Source of the DNA: Flammeovirgaceae bacterium UBA1842
GTDB taxonomy: Bacteria; Bacteroidota; Bacteroidia; Cytophagales; Cyclobacteriaceae
Direction: 5' to 3'
Length of the DNA stretch: 35,733 nt
Assembly (NCBI GenBank): GCA_002338655.1
Contig: DDIU01000046.1
Location: 1-35,733, forward strand
The notes under the pieces: generated by a model
Databases searched by the model: none
The model's input: only the letters and a program-made list of their open reading frames with translations
What the model was told of the DNA's origin: nothing
Shown here: piece by piece, positions 7,857 to 18,200 of the stretch
Layout: each line of letters opens with the position of its first letter
Numbering within the stretch: the first letter of the stretch is position 1
Position numbers and translations under genes: made by a program

Positions 7857-10796
7857 TTATACAGCCAAGTTTAGTCGTTCACTCAGATCAAGCTCAAATC
7901 GACCATAGGGGTTTATATGATTATAAATAAGAGGAGTAAGAGCTCTTAAATCCTCAGTACCCATTTTTTCTTGCCATTCAGAAGTATTTAATACTCTCTG
8001 AATCATTAAGGTGTTCACATAAACTAGACAATTTTGAAGCAAGTGAAGGCATAACACAGAAATTTCTTGATCCTCCAGATTGTTTGTTGATATTTCTCCT
8101 GACTTGCCATAAAATATAAACCCATTTGCCGAATTCCAATTTTCCACAACATTTAGACCCTGATTAATTTCTATACGCATATCTTTAGATAATAGATACT
8201 CACATAAAAAGATTGTCTTTATTACTTTCCCTAGTTCTTGTAGCGCTTTATAAGTTGGATGCTGAATACTATTGCGAGTAAATCGTTTTAAAATAGCTTC
8301 AGCTGATGCTGTCCCAATTTTTAGTGCTGTTGAATATTTAATCATCTGGTCATATTGTGATTTTATTAAATCCCAATCGATTGTTCTAGTCAGGATGGGT
8401 GTCAAATTCTTTAATTCTGACTTCATTGAGTTATTCGTAATATATAATTTCTTTTTGTTGATTGTTTTAAAGCGCGGCATTAAGGAAAAGTTTAACAAAT
8501 GAGAAAACGCAAATGCAATTTCACTTTGCCCATGAGTATCAACATAATTTTTATCAAGTTCAAAATCAGTACTATGATTTAATATCCCTTCTATCATGTT
8601 TGCAACTTCGGAGGAAGAAACTGATTTTAATTGAGAATATATACAAGTAGATTTTTTCTCTACATGCCAGTAAATCATTACTCCCCTTCCTCTATACCTA
8701 ATATGCCATTCAGTCATTAAGTTTTGATCCCATGAACCGAATTTCTTAGAATCAGAGGCACAACTTGTAGAACCCTCTCCCCAGATATTATTAAGTCTAA
8801 TTTTATGAATATGATTGACAACTTGAATATTCGCGTTGCGCAAGTTATCCTTATTGAGATATTTTCTCTTTATATATCTCAGATTGCTATAAGAAAATTC
8901 CCCATTACTTGAGTTTGACATTCGCTTTAGTCCGGTATTAGTGCCTAAGCCAAATAATACTAATAGTAGCCTTTTTCTTCTTGATAATGAATCTATAATT
9001 TCACGGTCTGCCATCGTATGAATTTGCTCTGTGAAATTTATCTGCATATCAACTTCTTTTAGGATATCAAGAAGATCAATCATTGGCCATCTTTGAGCTA
9101 CATCCTGTTTGAGTAATTCTATATTTTTAGGATCTTCCTGCTTTTCAAATGGGGTAAGAATTATTTTTCCACCATTTTTAGAAGATATTCGTACATCGGG
9201 GTTACTATTTACTTTATTATTAAAGTTACGAAGAGAATCACTTAAATCTTGCTGGAGTTGTTCTATGAACGGATCTGGGTCTTTAGGTTTATTTAGAGAG
9301 GAATAATAATGATTCCTCTTTCTTTCGAAATCCTGTGGTAAGTCTAGTTCCGGGTTTTTAAATTTATCTGAACCTTTTACCCATATTTCCTTACAACGTA
9401 GCTTGTCTCTTAAAGCTTGCAACACAATAATTTCATATTCTTTTTTATCAATTCCAATCTGACCGTTTTCGTCTTCACTCAAAAGACCTTTTTTTTGAGT
9501 AGTGGTCATTATGCCATCGATAGGCAAACCTTGATCTATAGTGAAAAAGTTTATGTCGGTATCATAGCTTTCCTTTATTAATTGTAATGCTTTGATAACA
9601 GGTCTATGTTGCAGATTATTTGATTTGAACTCTAAAGCATTTAGGACAGCCGGCAACATTCGTCTGTAGTGTCTGGAATAAGAGTTCTTGATAACTTTGA
9701 ATACTTTCCCTTTAAAGGCTCCATTATTATTTTTTAATTCCGCTACCAAATCTCTTAAGGTTTCCTCTTTGGCAACAGGATATATTACATTCCTAATTGT
9801 TTCATCAGGAAACTGAAGAGAGTTTTCAGCCATTCTTAATAGAATATTAAATTTACCTCCTACTTTTTTAAAATCCTTTACAAATTCTTTTACAACTCGA
9901 TTTTCAGCGTTGCTAGATATTTTATGAATTAGTTGAATTAACAATTCGACAAGGTTATCTGTAATTTGTCGACTTCGAATATGAAGGAAAATTGAAAGGT
10001 ACGTATACTTTATGTGATTGGGATGTGCCCTAAGCTCGGATATTAATTCGGAAGCAACTCTTAATTTATATTTCTGCAATATGTCTTGTTTAACTGATGA
10101 AAAGATTTCGGATGGGACACCAATACTTCTAATGATTTCGAGTTTATCAATTTCCTTAAAAATACTTTCCAAACCAATTCTTCCCGGATCACTTTTTAAC
10201 TCATTCAAAGTAACCTCTTTTCCATTATCAGAATATTCGTTTTCTTCCAGCGTTTTTAAAAGATAATCGATATGCTCTTTAGTAGTATCAGGTATAGAAT
10301 CATCAATATACTTAAATAACTCCTGTTCTTTTCGATTGATATAAGCCTTAATCAGACGTTCAAGTTGATTCGTAACGGGAGGCTCTGTTTTCAATTTTCT
10401 ATACTCTTCTAAAAATTCTATATTAAGTTTGTCTACATTATACCACTCTCCGAAATCACTTAAATTCTGATATATTTTTTCATCAACCTTTGTGGAATAT
10501 TCAGAAAATGAAAAGAAATTTCTAATAATATTTCGATGGCGTATACATGTTCTTCCTGCTAAATCGTATTTTTTAAATTCCTGTTCATCAATCTTTAATT
10601 GATTAGCAATATAATTTAGAACAGTATTCGGAATCTCGTCCTTATCTCGTGGAAATCGAGCTTCCAGTTGAAAAAATTTAAGTAGTACTAAAAAGCTCAA
10701 TTTGTTTATATGAGTAAATCCTTTAGCAAGAAGTATGTCTTCTTCATCAATAAGGAAATGTTCTATAAGCCCATCATCTTCCCAATATTGTTTCAT
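7857..10796 (-). CDS. tnpA: Tn3 family transposase TnpA
   Basis: This 979-residue protein has the length and architecture of Tn3 transposases. It has an N-terminal DUF4158-type DNA-binding part (about residues 5-170), a helical middle and a C-terminal RNase-H-like DDE catalytic domain. The catalytic landmarks are all present: the first Asp in CASDSKKFGSW (family form SSDGQRF), the second in YVDTHGQSEIAFAFSHLL, and the Glu in LNVVENWNSANGF, which matches the LNKGEA block of Tn3 and is followed by the usual GKSGEI. It binds the terminal repeats and carries out replicative transposition. The gene follows tnpR on the same strand with a 30-base gap, so the two probably share a promoter in the res region. 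The stop codon lies just inside the left end. No frameshift or missing key residue is seen. Confidence 0.96.
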   Translation of the reverse strand: MKQYWEDDGLIEHFLIDEEDILLAKGFTHINKLSFLVLLKFFQLEARFPRDKDEIPNTVLNYIANQLKIDEQEFKKYDLAGRTCIRHRNIIRNFFSFSEYSTKVDEKIYQNLSDFGEWYNVDKLNIEFLEEYRKLKTEPPVTNQLERLIKAYINRKEQELFKYIDDSIPDTTKEHIDYLLKTLEENEYSDNGKEVTLNELKSDPGRIGLESIFKEIDKLEIIRSIGVPSEIFSSVKQDILQKYKLRVASELISELRAHPNHIKYTYLSIFLHIRSRQITDNLVELLIQLIHKISSNAENRVVKEFVKDFKKVGGKFNILLRMAENSLQFPDETIRNVIYPVAKEETLRDLVAELKNNNGAFKGKVFKVIKNSYSRHYRRMLPAVLNALEFKSNNLQHRPVIKALQLIKESYDTDINFFTIDQGLPIDGIMTTTQKKGLLSEDENGQIGIDKKEYEIIVLQALRDKLRCKEIWVKGSDKFKNPELDLPQDFERKRNHYYSSLNKPKDPDPFIEQLQQDLSDSLRNFNNKVNSNPDVRISSKNGGKIILTPFEKQEDPKNIELLKQDVAQRWPMIDLLDILKEVDMQINFTEQIHTMADREIIDSLSRRKRLLLVLFGLGTNTGLKRMSNSSNGEFSYSNLRYIKRKYLNKDNLRNANIQVVNHIHKIRLNNIWGEGSTSCASDSKKFGSWDQNLMTEWHIRYRGRGVMIYWHVEKKSTCIYSQLKSVSSSEVANMIEGILNHSTDFELDKNYVDTHGQSEIAFAFSHLLNFSLMPRFKTINKKKLYITNNSMKSELKNLTPILTRTIDWDLIKSQYDQMIKYSTALKIGTASAEAILKRFTRNSIQHPTYKALQELGKVIKTIFLCEYLLSKDMRIEINQGLNVVENWNSANGFIFYGKSGEISTNNLEDQEISVLCLHLLQNCLVYVNTLMIQRVLNTSEWQEKMGTEDLRALTPLIYNHINPYGRFELDLSERLNLAV

Positions 10797-10826
10797 AAGC
10801 TATCCTTTAAAAACTAGAGTCCATTT

Positions 10827-11447
10827 TCATATTTGATTTAAATTATCTTTGACTTTTTTTATGGTATTAGGAGAACAGTTACACAATTTTTGAATTTCTC
10901 TTGAAGAGTATCCCTTTGATAGAAACCTTTGAATATCCTGGTGCTTTGCGAGAAATTTTTCTATTGACTCTTTAGACCCTATCTTTCTTCCAGTAGTCAA
11001 CCCTTTGGCCTTCCTGGACCGGATTCCGGATTTAATTCTATAACTCAATTGTTCGCTCTCAAGTCTTGCTAAATCAGCCATGATAGTTACTATAAGTTTT
11101 GTAAAAATTTCACCAGCCTGATCCTTAGTATTTATCGTGGTACCAAGATTATGAATATATACGGCTACACTCTGTTTTTTTAATTGTTCAAGTAGATTCA
11201 AAACATCAACTGTATTCCTGCCTAAACGTGATACTTCTGAAATCATAATACACTTAATCGAATGCTTCCTTATGTAAGACACGGCTTGTTGGAGTCCAGG
11301 TCTTTCATCAGATGTTTTTGTAAAAGCTGATATTTTTTCAGAAAAGACTTTATCAACATCAAATCCTTTGATTGATTTCATATCATCGAGTTGCCTTTGG
11401 GTTGACTGATCATTTGATGACACTCTCGTATATATGATTGACTTCAT
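10827..11447 (-). CDS. tnpR: Serine resolvase TnpR
   Basis: A 206-residue small serine recombinase that resolves the cointegrate formed by TnpA at the res site. The N-terminal catalytic domain reads IIYTRVSSNDQSTQRQL, with the nucleophilic serine in the RVSS block at about residue 9-10, then SEVSRLGRN with its conserved Arg residues and the long E helix around residues 105-140. The C-terminal helix-turn-helix is at about 175-200 (SSREIQKLCNCSPNTIKKV). The length is slightly above the 185 residues typical of Tn3 resolvase. It lies upstream of tnpA on the same strand, and its start faces the palindromes at 11505-11566. Confidence 0.94.
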   Translation of the reverse strand: MKSIIYTRVSSNDQSTQRQLDDMKSIKGFDVDKVFSEKISAFTKTSDERPGLQQAVSYIRKHSIKCIMISEVSRLGRNTVDVLNLLEQLKKQSVAVYIHNLGTTINTKDQAGEIFTKLIVTIMADLARLESEQLSYRIKSGIRSRKAKGLTTGRKIGSKESIEKFLAKHQDIQRFLSKGYSSREIQKLCNCSPNTIKKVKDNLNQI

Positions 11448-11504
11448 GTTACAATTTAATCATTAGCTAAATTAGTTACTTCTGAATAAGAACCCAGATT
11501 ATGT

Positions 11505-11566
11505 AATGTTATAAATACTAATTAATAGTAACATTATTTAAATGGTAACGAAATATATTTGATTAC
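11505..11566. promoter_or_regulatory. Probable res (resolution) site and tnpR/tnpA promoter region
   Basis: Two palindromic subsites lie 58-120 bases upstream of the tnpR start. The first, 11505-11535, has arms AATGTTA and TAACATT with inner ACTA/TAGT, 31 bp in all. The second, 11545-11566, is a 22-bp near-palindrome with outer GTAA/TTAC and a perfect AAATATATTT core. A string of dyads of about 20-34 bp next to the resolvase gene is the hallmark of a Tn3 res site. A third subsite was not identified with certainty. The 314-bp gap 11448-11761 is otherwise AT-rich and holds no gene. Confidence 0.6.
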
Positions 11567-11702
11567 AGCACATACTTACAAAATCTTTATATCAGGAGTG
11601 ACATAACCTTTTCAAATAATATCTGATCAGTCTTTAGTTTCAACAGTTTGATTAAAAAATCAGATTCATTCAACAAGCGTTTGTAAAAACAAATGGTTAA
11701 TT

Positions 11703-11725
11703 CTATCCGCTGCCCAGCGGCATAG
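11703..11725. other. GC-rich hairpin between res region and tetR
   Basis: CTAT-CCGCTG-CC-CAGCGG-C-ATAG forms a strong stem-loop in otherwise AT-rich DNA, about 37 bases beyond the tetR stop codon. On the minus strand it is not followed by a T-run, so it is not a standard intrinsic terminator. It might still act as a boundary between the transposition and passenger modules. Confidence 0.45.
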
Positions 11726-11761
11726 ACTTTTAGTGATCATAATTCTAATATTTATCAAATA

Positions 11762-12319
11762 TTAAACCTTATAAAGACCAGCAATGAAATGATCAATAAA
11801 ATGGGATAGTGACTGATCATTTTTTTTAAATTCTAGTGTGTCACAACGAAGTTTAGATAATTCTAAGGCCATGAAAGCCAAAACTTGAGCATTAATTTCA
11901 TTTCTAAAGCGTTGAGATATAATACCATCACTAATTGCTTTTTCGAATGATGAAACAAGAAAATCATGTTCAAAAGATTTAAGCTCATCTTTTCCACCTG
12001 GAACGTACAGACCTATATATCTAAGAACCTTATTATCAACGATAGAATAAATTTCATCACACATTTTGAACAATCCAATTAACCTAGGTATTGGTTCCAG
12101 CAGACTTAATCTTGTTTCATAAACTTTTTTGTTTTTAAAAAGAAACCTCTTAAGAAGGATAGTAAGTATTTCTGATTTTGAATCAAAGTGCTTGTAAATT
12201 GTTTTTTTTGAAATTCCCAATTCGACCGATACACGATCCAAACTTGCATTCTCAAAACCCGAATCTAAGATTAATGCTCTAACTGTTGCCAGAATTTTTA
12301 GTTTTTTAATGTCTTTCAT
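11762..12319 (-). CDS. TetR/AcrR family transcriptional regulator
   Basis: A 185-residue regulator with an N-terminal helix-turn-helix at about residues 20-45 (ASLDRVSVELGISKKTIYKHFDSKSEIL), which is a standard TetR recognition unit, and an all-helical ligand domain after it. It is transcribed away from the efflux operon, with only 60 bases between the two starts. A 19-bp palindrome in that gap (12342-12360) is the likely operator. The expected role is repression of both its own gene and the efflux operon, relieved by a pump substrate. The ligand cannot be inferred from the sequence. It is a passenger of the transposon. Confidence 0.93.
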   Translation of the reverse strand: MKDIKKLKILATVRALILDSGFENASLDRVSVELGISKKTIYKHFDSKSEILTILLKRFLFKNKKVYETRLSLLEPIPRLIGLFKMCDEIYSIVDNKVLRYIGLYVPGGKDELKSFEHDFLVSSFEKAISDGIISQRFRNEINAQVLAFMALELSKLRCDTLEFKKNDQSLSHFIDHFIAGLYKV

Positions 12320-12341
12320 AAGTCCTAAAATACTTTAGTTC

Positions 12342-12360
12342 TTTTAGTTCTGAACTAAAA
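12342..12360. promoter_or_regulatory. Palindromic operator for the efflux operon
   Basis: The arms TTTTAGTTC and GAACTAAAA are perfect, separated by one base. A further half-site, CTTTAGTTC, lies just upstream at 12333-12341, so there are three half-sites in one block. The palindrome ends 3 bases before the -7 element of the efflux operon, where a bound repressor would block RNA polymerase in both directions. TetR is the likely binder; the MarR-type product of the next gene is the alternative. Confidence 0.75.
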
Positions 12361-12363
12361 GTA

Positions 12364-12371
12364 TAACTTTG
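12364..12371 (+). promoter_or_regulatory. -7 promoter element of the efflux operon
   Basis: TAACTTTG matches the Bacteroidota -7 consensus TAnnTTTG exactly. The region where the -33 element would lie is covered by the operator palindrome. The first gene starts at 12380, so the mRNA leader would be only a few bases long or absent. Confidence 0.6.
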
Positions 12372-12379
12372 CATTTGAA

Positions 12380-12853
12380 ATGAAAAATTTGAATGAATCA
12401 AAGTTGAAATTTATTGAAGAGACAGGTTCTCTAATTGAGAAAAAAGGGTATTCTCCTATTGTTAGTAGAATTCTCTCTTTTTTACTTATTGCAGATACTG
12501 AGGAAAAAAACTTTTATGAAATACAGGAATCGTTGAATGCTAGTAAATCAGCAGTGAGTAATGGGATTAGCTTTCTACTAGATAAAAATTTTATTAAGGC
12601 AAAAACAAATCCTGGGGATCGTAAAAGATATTTCCGTCTTAACATTGAAATCTGGATTGAAGTATTGAGGTCTATTACTGAAGAATACAAGGGCTATAGG
12701 ATGGCAATTGACAAAGCTCTGGATCTTAGATCAGACAAATTCACGGAAAGCAATTTACAACTAACGAAAATCAGGGATTTATATCAACTATTTGAGGCAA
12801 AACTACCGGTCATTCTTTCAGAATGGGAAACTAAAAACTCTATTCAAGCATAA
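12380..12853 (+). CDS. MarR/GbsR-type transcriptional regulator
   Basis: A 157-residue winged-helix protein. Residues about 25-95 hold the DNA-binding domain (FYEIQESLNASKSAVSNGISFLLDKNFI, then the wing NPGDRKRYFRL), with the layout of GbsR-like MarR relatives. The C-terminal part is helical and probably dimerises. It is the first gene of the efflux operon, 5 bases before the TolC gene, so it is produced together with the pump. Placing a regulator inside the operon it may control suggests feedback. With the divergent TetR gene this gives the module two regulators. Confidence 0.85.
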   Translation: MKNLNESKLKFIEETGSLIEKKGYSPIVSRILSFLLIADTEEKNFYEIQESLNASKSAVSNGISFLLDKNFIKAKTNPGDRKRYFRLNIEIWIEVLRSITEEYKGYRMAIDKALDLRSDKFTESNLQLTKIRDLYQLFEAKLPVILSEWETKNSIQA

Positions 12854-12858
12854 AACCT

Positions 12859-14202
12859 ATGAATCAAATTTCTTACAAAATAATTTTCACTCTATTTATT
12901 GTAACCATTTTCAGGTGTTCAATAGTAGCTCAGGAAACTTTTACATTGAACGATGTGGTTGCTTTTACTCTCGAAAACAATAGGGAGATTAAAAAAAGCA
13001 TGATACAAGAAAAAATAGGGTATGAAGTAACCAAAGAAGTACGTAGTACAGCCTTGCCACAAGTTATGGCTTCCGCCAATTACATAAATAACCTGCTACT
13101 TCCTGTTTTAGTAGTACCTGGCGAACTAACGGGTAATCCAGGTGAAGTGAGCACTTTAGAAGTAGGACTTGACTATAATACATCAGTTGCCCTATCATTA
13201 GAACAGCCATTGTTTGATAAATCTGTTTTTACTGCATTGAAGGCAGCAAGATCATCAGAAGAATTATACGCCTTAAGGGTAAAGAAGACAAAGGAAGAGG
13301 TTGTGTATAGGGTAGTCATACTCTATTACAATGTCTCCATATTCGATAGGAACATAGCGGTTCTTCAAAACAATTTAAATCAAACAAACAAACTACTTGA
13401 AATTTCAGCCGTGCAATTGGAGCAGGGTTTCATCAAACAAGTTGACCATGACCGCCTGAATGTTTCCAAAATGAATCTTGAAATACAGCTATCTGATTTG
13501 ACCTTGGCAAGGTATAATGCAGTAAGACAATTGAAGTTAATGATGGGAATGGATTTGGAGACTGCTTTGCCTCTTGTAAAAGAAGAAGATAAAATAATTG
13601 AATCAGTAAATATACCTGCAATTTCTCAGGAGGAACTTACAGATTTCAAGCTTCTTTCCGTTCAAAAACGATTGTACGAATTGGAAAAAATAAATTTTCA
13701 ATCAGGCTATTTCCCCAAGCTTAGCCTTTTTGCAAATTATGCTTATAATGGTATTAGCAATGACTCTTTTTTTTCCAATTCTGATGTCACAACCAACTGG
13801 TATGACGTGTCTTCAATTGGTCTGAGATTACAATTATCTATTTTTGATGGTTTCCGAATTAGAGCACAAAGTGCACAATCACAATTAAGACAACAACTTG
13901 TTGAGGAGTCAATTGAATTTACTAAGGAACAATATAACGCTGACTATGCCAATGCTAAAGAAAAGCTAAACCAAAGTTTGTCTACGCTTCGAACAAGGAA
14001 GTCAAGTGTCGAACTTGCTCAAAAAGTATATGATATTTCCCAAAAAAGCTATAGTGAAGGACTGTCTGATCTGACCGACCTGCTTAGTGCAGAGACCGCA
14101 CTGACTACCTCTCAGATTAATTACTCCGCTGCTCTTTTGCAAGTAAAAATCTCAGAAGCTGAAATATTAAAATCTACTGGCAAACTCTTAGAATCTTATT
14201 AA
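12859..14202 (+). CDS. TolC-family outer membrane efflux protein
   Basis: A 447-residue outer membrane factor. The first 25 residues are a signal peptide ending in a VAQ-type site, after which ETFTLNDVVAFTLENNREIKKS is the usual start of the outer-membrane efflux domain. Long heptad-rich helices form two repeats, around residues 25-215 and 225-440, and each contains a strand pair such as LSLFANYAYNG and IGLRLQLSIFDG. The protein makes the trimeric channel through the outer membrane. It is followed by the membrane fusion gene after 6 bases and belongs to one operon with it and the RND pump. The length fits the family. Confidence 0.93.
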   Translation: MNQISYKIIFTLFIVTIFRCSIVAQETFTLNDVVAFTLENNREIKKSMIQEKIGYEVTKEVRSTALPQVMASANYINNLLLPVLVVPGELTGNPGEVSTLEVGLDYNTSVALSLEQPLFDKSVFTALKAARSSEELYALRVKKTKEEVVYRVVILYYNVSIFDRNIAVLQNNLNQTNKLLEISAVQLEQGFIKQVDHDRLNVSKMNLEIQLSDLTLARYNAVRQLKLMMGMDLETALPLVKEEDKIIESVNIPAISQEELTDFKLLSVQKRLYELEKINFQSGYFPKLSLFANYAYNGISNDSFFSNSDVTTNWYDVSSIGLRLQLSIFDGFRIRAQSAQSQLRQQLVEESIEFTKEQYNADYANAKEKLNQSLSTLRTRKSSVELAQKVYDISQKSYSEGLSDLTDLLSAETALTTSQINYSAALLQVKISEAEILKSTGKLLESY

Positions 14203-14208
14203 TTAAAC

Positions 14209-15261
14209 ATGAAAAAGATATTAATTAACTCTATAATATTCCTAACCATAGCCGCTGTGGTGGCCTTCGTACTGAAAAACAACAAAGATGAAATGAAGGA
14301 CGAAGTTAGATTGGCGCAGATAAAACCAGACTTTATTCCGGTAAATGTTGTGCCTTTAAAGAAAATGATGATTGACATGGGTTTTCAAGTCAATGGAAAT
14401 TTAATACCTAACAAAGAGGTAACTGTTTCGTCTGAAATACCCGGAGTTGTTACTGCAATATTGGCAGAAGACGGAGCCCTTGTAAAATCAGGCCAAGTAT
14501 TGGCAAGACTGGATGATAAAACAATAAAAGCGGCTTTGGATTTAGCAAGGGCCAATTTTGAAAAAATAGAAAAAGACAAGAAGCGAATTGAAAATTTGTA
14601 TGCTGCCGGTGGCATAAGCCAACAGGATCTGGACAATATCCAACTTGCTCATACAAAAGCCAAAACCGATTTGGTTTCTGCAGAAAAATCATACGAAAAT
14701 ACTTTTATACGTGCACCTTTTTCGGGTATCAATGACAAAAGGTATATTGAAAAAGGAGGTTACGTTAAAGGAGGTGGTGGTCTTTTTGATATCGTTGATA
14801 TAGACCGTATGAAGATGATTGTCAACGTCCCTGAAAGTCAGATACAGCAGATATTACTTGGACAAAAGGCAAAAATAGGGGTTCAGGCACTTCAAAACAA
14901 AGAGTATGAAGGAACAGTCACAAGAATAGGTACAAGGGCTTCCGAAGCACTTACCTTTCCGGTTGAAATTTTAATTTCAAATGCATCTAAAGAATTAAAA
15001 TCAGGCATGTTTGGAACTGCAACCATAGAAATTCAATCTAATGAAGCACTTACCATAAACCGAAATATGCTAGTTGGCAGTATTAAAAATCCGCAGGTTT
15101 ATATTTATAAAGACAGCACTGCCGTACTAAAAAATATTGCGATTGGCCAAAGAAATGATAATTACATAGAAGTAGTTTCTGGAATTAAAGAAGGTGATTT
15201 AATCATTACTTCTGGTCAAATCAATTTAACAGATGGAGCCAAGGTTGGAATCAAAGAATAG
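14209..15261 (+). CDS. RND efflux membrane fusion protein (periplasmic adaptor)
   Basis: This 350-residue adaptor has an N-terminal membrane anchor (residues about 4-22). It then shows the lipoyl half-motif SSEIPGVVTAILAEDGALVKSGQVLARLDD, a short coiled-coil hairpin (about 105-160), the second lipoyl half with FIRAPFSGINDKRYIEKGGYV, and beta-barrel and proximal domains. This is the standard order of AcrA/MexA-type proteins. No lipobox is visible, so it is anchored by its helix. It connects the RND pump with the TolC-type channel encoded on either side. Spacing to both neighbours is 6 bases. Confidence 0.94.
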   Translation: MKKILINSIIFLTIAAVVAFVLKNNKDEMKDEVRLAQIKPDFIPVNVVPLKKMMIDMGFQVNGNLIPNKEVTVSSEIPGVVTAILAEDGALVKSGQVLARLDDKTIKAALDLARANFEKIEKDKKRIENLYAAGGISQQDLDNIQLAHTKAKTDLVSAEKSYENTFIRAPFSGINDKRYIEKGGYVKGGGGLFDIVDIDRMKMIVNVPESQIQQILLGQKAKIGVQALQNKEYEGTVTRIGTRASEALTFPVEILISNASKELKSGMFGTATIEIQSNEALTINRNMLVGSIKNPQVYIYKDSTAVLKNIAIGQRNDNYIEVVSGIKEGDLIITSGQINLTDGAKVGIKE

Positions 15262-15267
15262 AAGACC

Positions 15268-18200
15268 ATGAAAATAACCGAAATATCGATAAAAAGAGCC
15301 ACCGCACCCGTAGTAGTCTTTATTGTACTCACTTTACTTGGTCTGGTGACATATTCTCTATTAGGCTACGAACTCCTGCCTAAGTTCACCCAGCCTGTTG
15401 TGACAATCACCACTGTTTACCCAGGAGCAGCACCTAGTGAAGTAAAAACATCAGTATCTGAGAAAATTGAAGATGTACTTTCCTCTATGGAAAATGTAGA
15501 ATCTATTAGCTCCACTTCTTTGGAGTCTGTTTCAATTGTAACTGTTGAGCTTACTACTGATGCAAATGTTGATTTAGCTCTTCAAGAGGCACAGCGAAAA
15601 ATAAATGGGATTATTTCAGATTTACCAGATGATGCCGAACAACCTTCGCTATCTAAGTTTTCAATTGATGATCTTCCTATAATTAGTTTGGCGAGTACGG
15701 CTAGCAACCTAGATCCATCGGCATTCTTTGATTTGGTCGATCAGCGAATCGTTCCAGAGCTTTCAAGGATAAATGGGATGGCTCAGGTGCAACTTGTAGG
15801 AGGAGAAGAAAGAGAAATCAAAGTCAATATTGACAGGGTAAAACTTAAAGCCTACAACCTCTCTGTTTTGCAGATTGTTCAAATGATAGAAATATCCAAT
15901 CTGGACTTTCCTACTGGCAAAATTGAAACAAATGAAGAACAGCGAACTATAAGGCTTTCTGGTAAATATCAAAGCCTGGAAGAAATAAGGAACCTCGTAA
16001 TAGGTACTCTGCCCACAGGAGCCCAAATTAGGATAAAGGATATTGGAGAAGTAGAAGATGGCAAATCAAAAATTGAAAAAGTAACCAGATATAACTTAGA
16101 AAATGCCATAGGAATATTACTAACAAAGCAAACTGATGCAAACGCAGTAACGGTAAGCGAACTAACCAGAGCTAAAATCAAAGAGTTAGAGGAAATCTAT
16201 AGCAAGGAGAGCCTGAAGTTTAACATAGCACAGGATCAATCTGAATTCACCCTAGAGGCAGCTGACAGTGTGATTCATGACCTATACATTGCCGTTATAC
16301 TGGTAGCCTTGGTAATGTTTTTGTTTTTACACAGCGTAAGAAATGCCATTATTGTAATGATTGCTGTGCCTATCTCCCTTATTGCCACTTTTACAGCAAT
16401 GTATCTAGCCGGCTTTACGCTAAACCTGATGACCTTACTCGCACTTTCACTGGTGGTAGGTATTTTGGTGGATGATGCTATTGTGGTAATTGAAAATATA
16501 TACAGGCACATGGAAATGGGTAAAAACAGGATTAAAGCGTCCTTTGATGGTGTTAAAGAAATCGGATTTACAGTTACTTCTATCACATTTGTGATTGTGG
16601 TGGTTTTTCTACCTCTGATGCTGGTGGAATCCCTGATTTCACCAATATTGACAAATTTTTCGTTGGTAATAGTTGTGGCCACACTACTAAGCCTCCTAGT
16701 GGCCTTTACTATTATTCCATTGCTCACCTCCAGGTTTGCTAAAATTGAGAAGTTTAATCCAAAAGGTATCTCGGCTCGCTTCAATAAGAAATTTGAAAGT
16801 GTCATTGACGCTTTTGGCGGGTGGATTAACAGAGTATTGATCCAATCGATGAACAATAAGACAATAACACTGATAGTGACGGGAGCGTTATTAATCGGAT
16901 CTTTCATGTTGATTGGTTTTGGTTTCATAGGTGGAGAGTTTATATCTCAGGGAGACCGCGGAGAGTTTGTAATTCGTATAGAACTTTCAAAAAATTCTTC
17001 AGTAGAAAAAACTAATCAAACAGCAAGAATTGCTGAGAAAATAATAGCTGATTTACCAGAGGTTGTGAGTACTTTCACTACAGTTGGTCAAACCAGTCAG
17101 GGGTTTGGAGGAACTCAGGCTATTCCGAATGAAGCAGAAATTAATGTCAAAATGGTTCCATATAATCAACGTGATATTTCTGCCACTGTGTTTTCTAAAC
17201 GAGTAAAACTTTTGTTACAGGAAAACATACCTGGCATTATTGTCTTTTCATCGCCTACCAGTATACTAGGCACAGCGTCAGAAGCACCGATTCAGGTAAT
17301 CTTTGCCGGTCCGGAGCTAGACCAATTGATGAAGGTGGCCAATGAGATCAAAGATGACCTATCACAAGTTGAAGGTACCACAGAACTTGAATTGAGTATA
17401 AAAGCAGGAACCCCTGAAGTGAAGGTAGATATAGACAGGGATAAAATGGCTAGCCTCGGATTAGATTTAGGTACTGTTGGCTCAACCATGCAAGTTGCTT
17501 TTTCCGGAAACACTGATGCTGCTTACAAAGATGGGAACTACGAATATGACATTAATGTAAAACTTAACGAATTCGATAGGCAAAATGTGCGAGATGTAGA
17601 ATCCCTAATTTTTATCAACAGAAATAACCAGCCTATTACACTTGATCAGTTTGCAGTTGTTACAGACACGGTGGGTCCATCCAGGCTTGAACGAAAAGAC
17701 CGTATCAACTCAGTCAAACTTTCTTCCAAGATAATAGGAGTTCCAGCAGGTATTATTGGTCAGGAACTTCAGAAAATTATTGATAATAAAAATCTACCTG
17801 CAGGAGTAACGTACTCTTTTGGTGGTGATCTAAAAAGGCAATCACAGTCATTTGGAGCTTTAGGTTCTGCCTTTCTATTCTCAATTATTCTCGTATATCT
17901 AATTCTCGTTGCTCTATACGACAACTACATTTATCCTTTGGTAATATTGTTTTCAATTCCTGTGGCTATTGTAGGTGCGCTTTTGGCACTCTCATTAGCT
18001 AAGCAAACGCTTAATATCTTTTCGGTGCTGGGAATCATAGTACTGATTGGTCTGGTGGCCAAAAATGCCATTTTGGTGGTTGATTTTACAATTCAAGCAA
18101 AGGAGAGTGGTTCTAATACGAGAGAAGCTTTGATTGAAGCCACAAAAGCAAGGTTGAGGCCAATATTGATGACCACCATTGCATTGGTTTTTGGCGTATT

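Noticed and set aside
11703..11725. Intrinsic terminator of the tetR gene
   Set aside because: The stem is strong but there is no T-run on either strand after it.
16275..16928. Long antisense frame (217 codons) opposite the RND pump
   Set aside because: It is a shadow of the membrane-helix coding region; the hydrophobic codons of the pump read as such a frame on the other strand.
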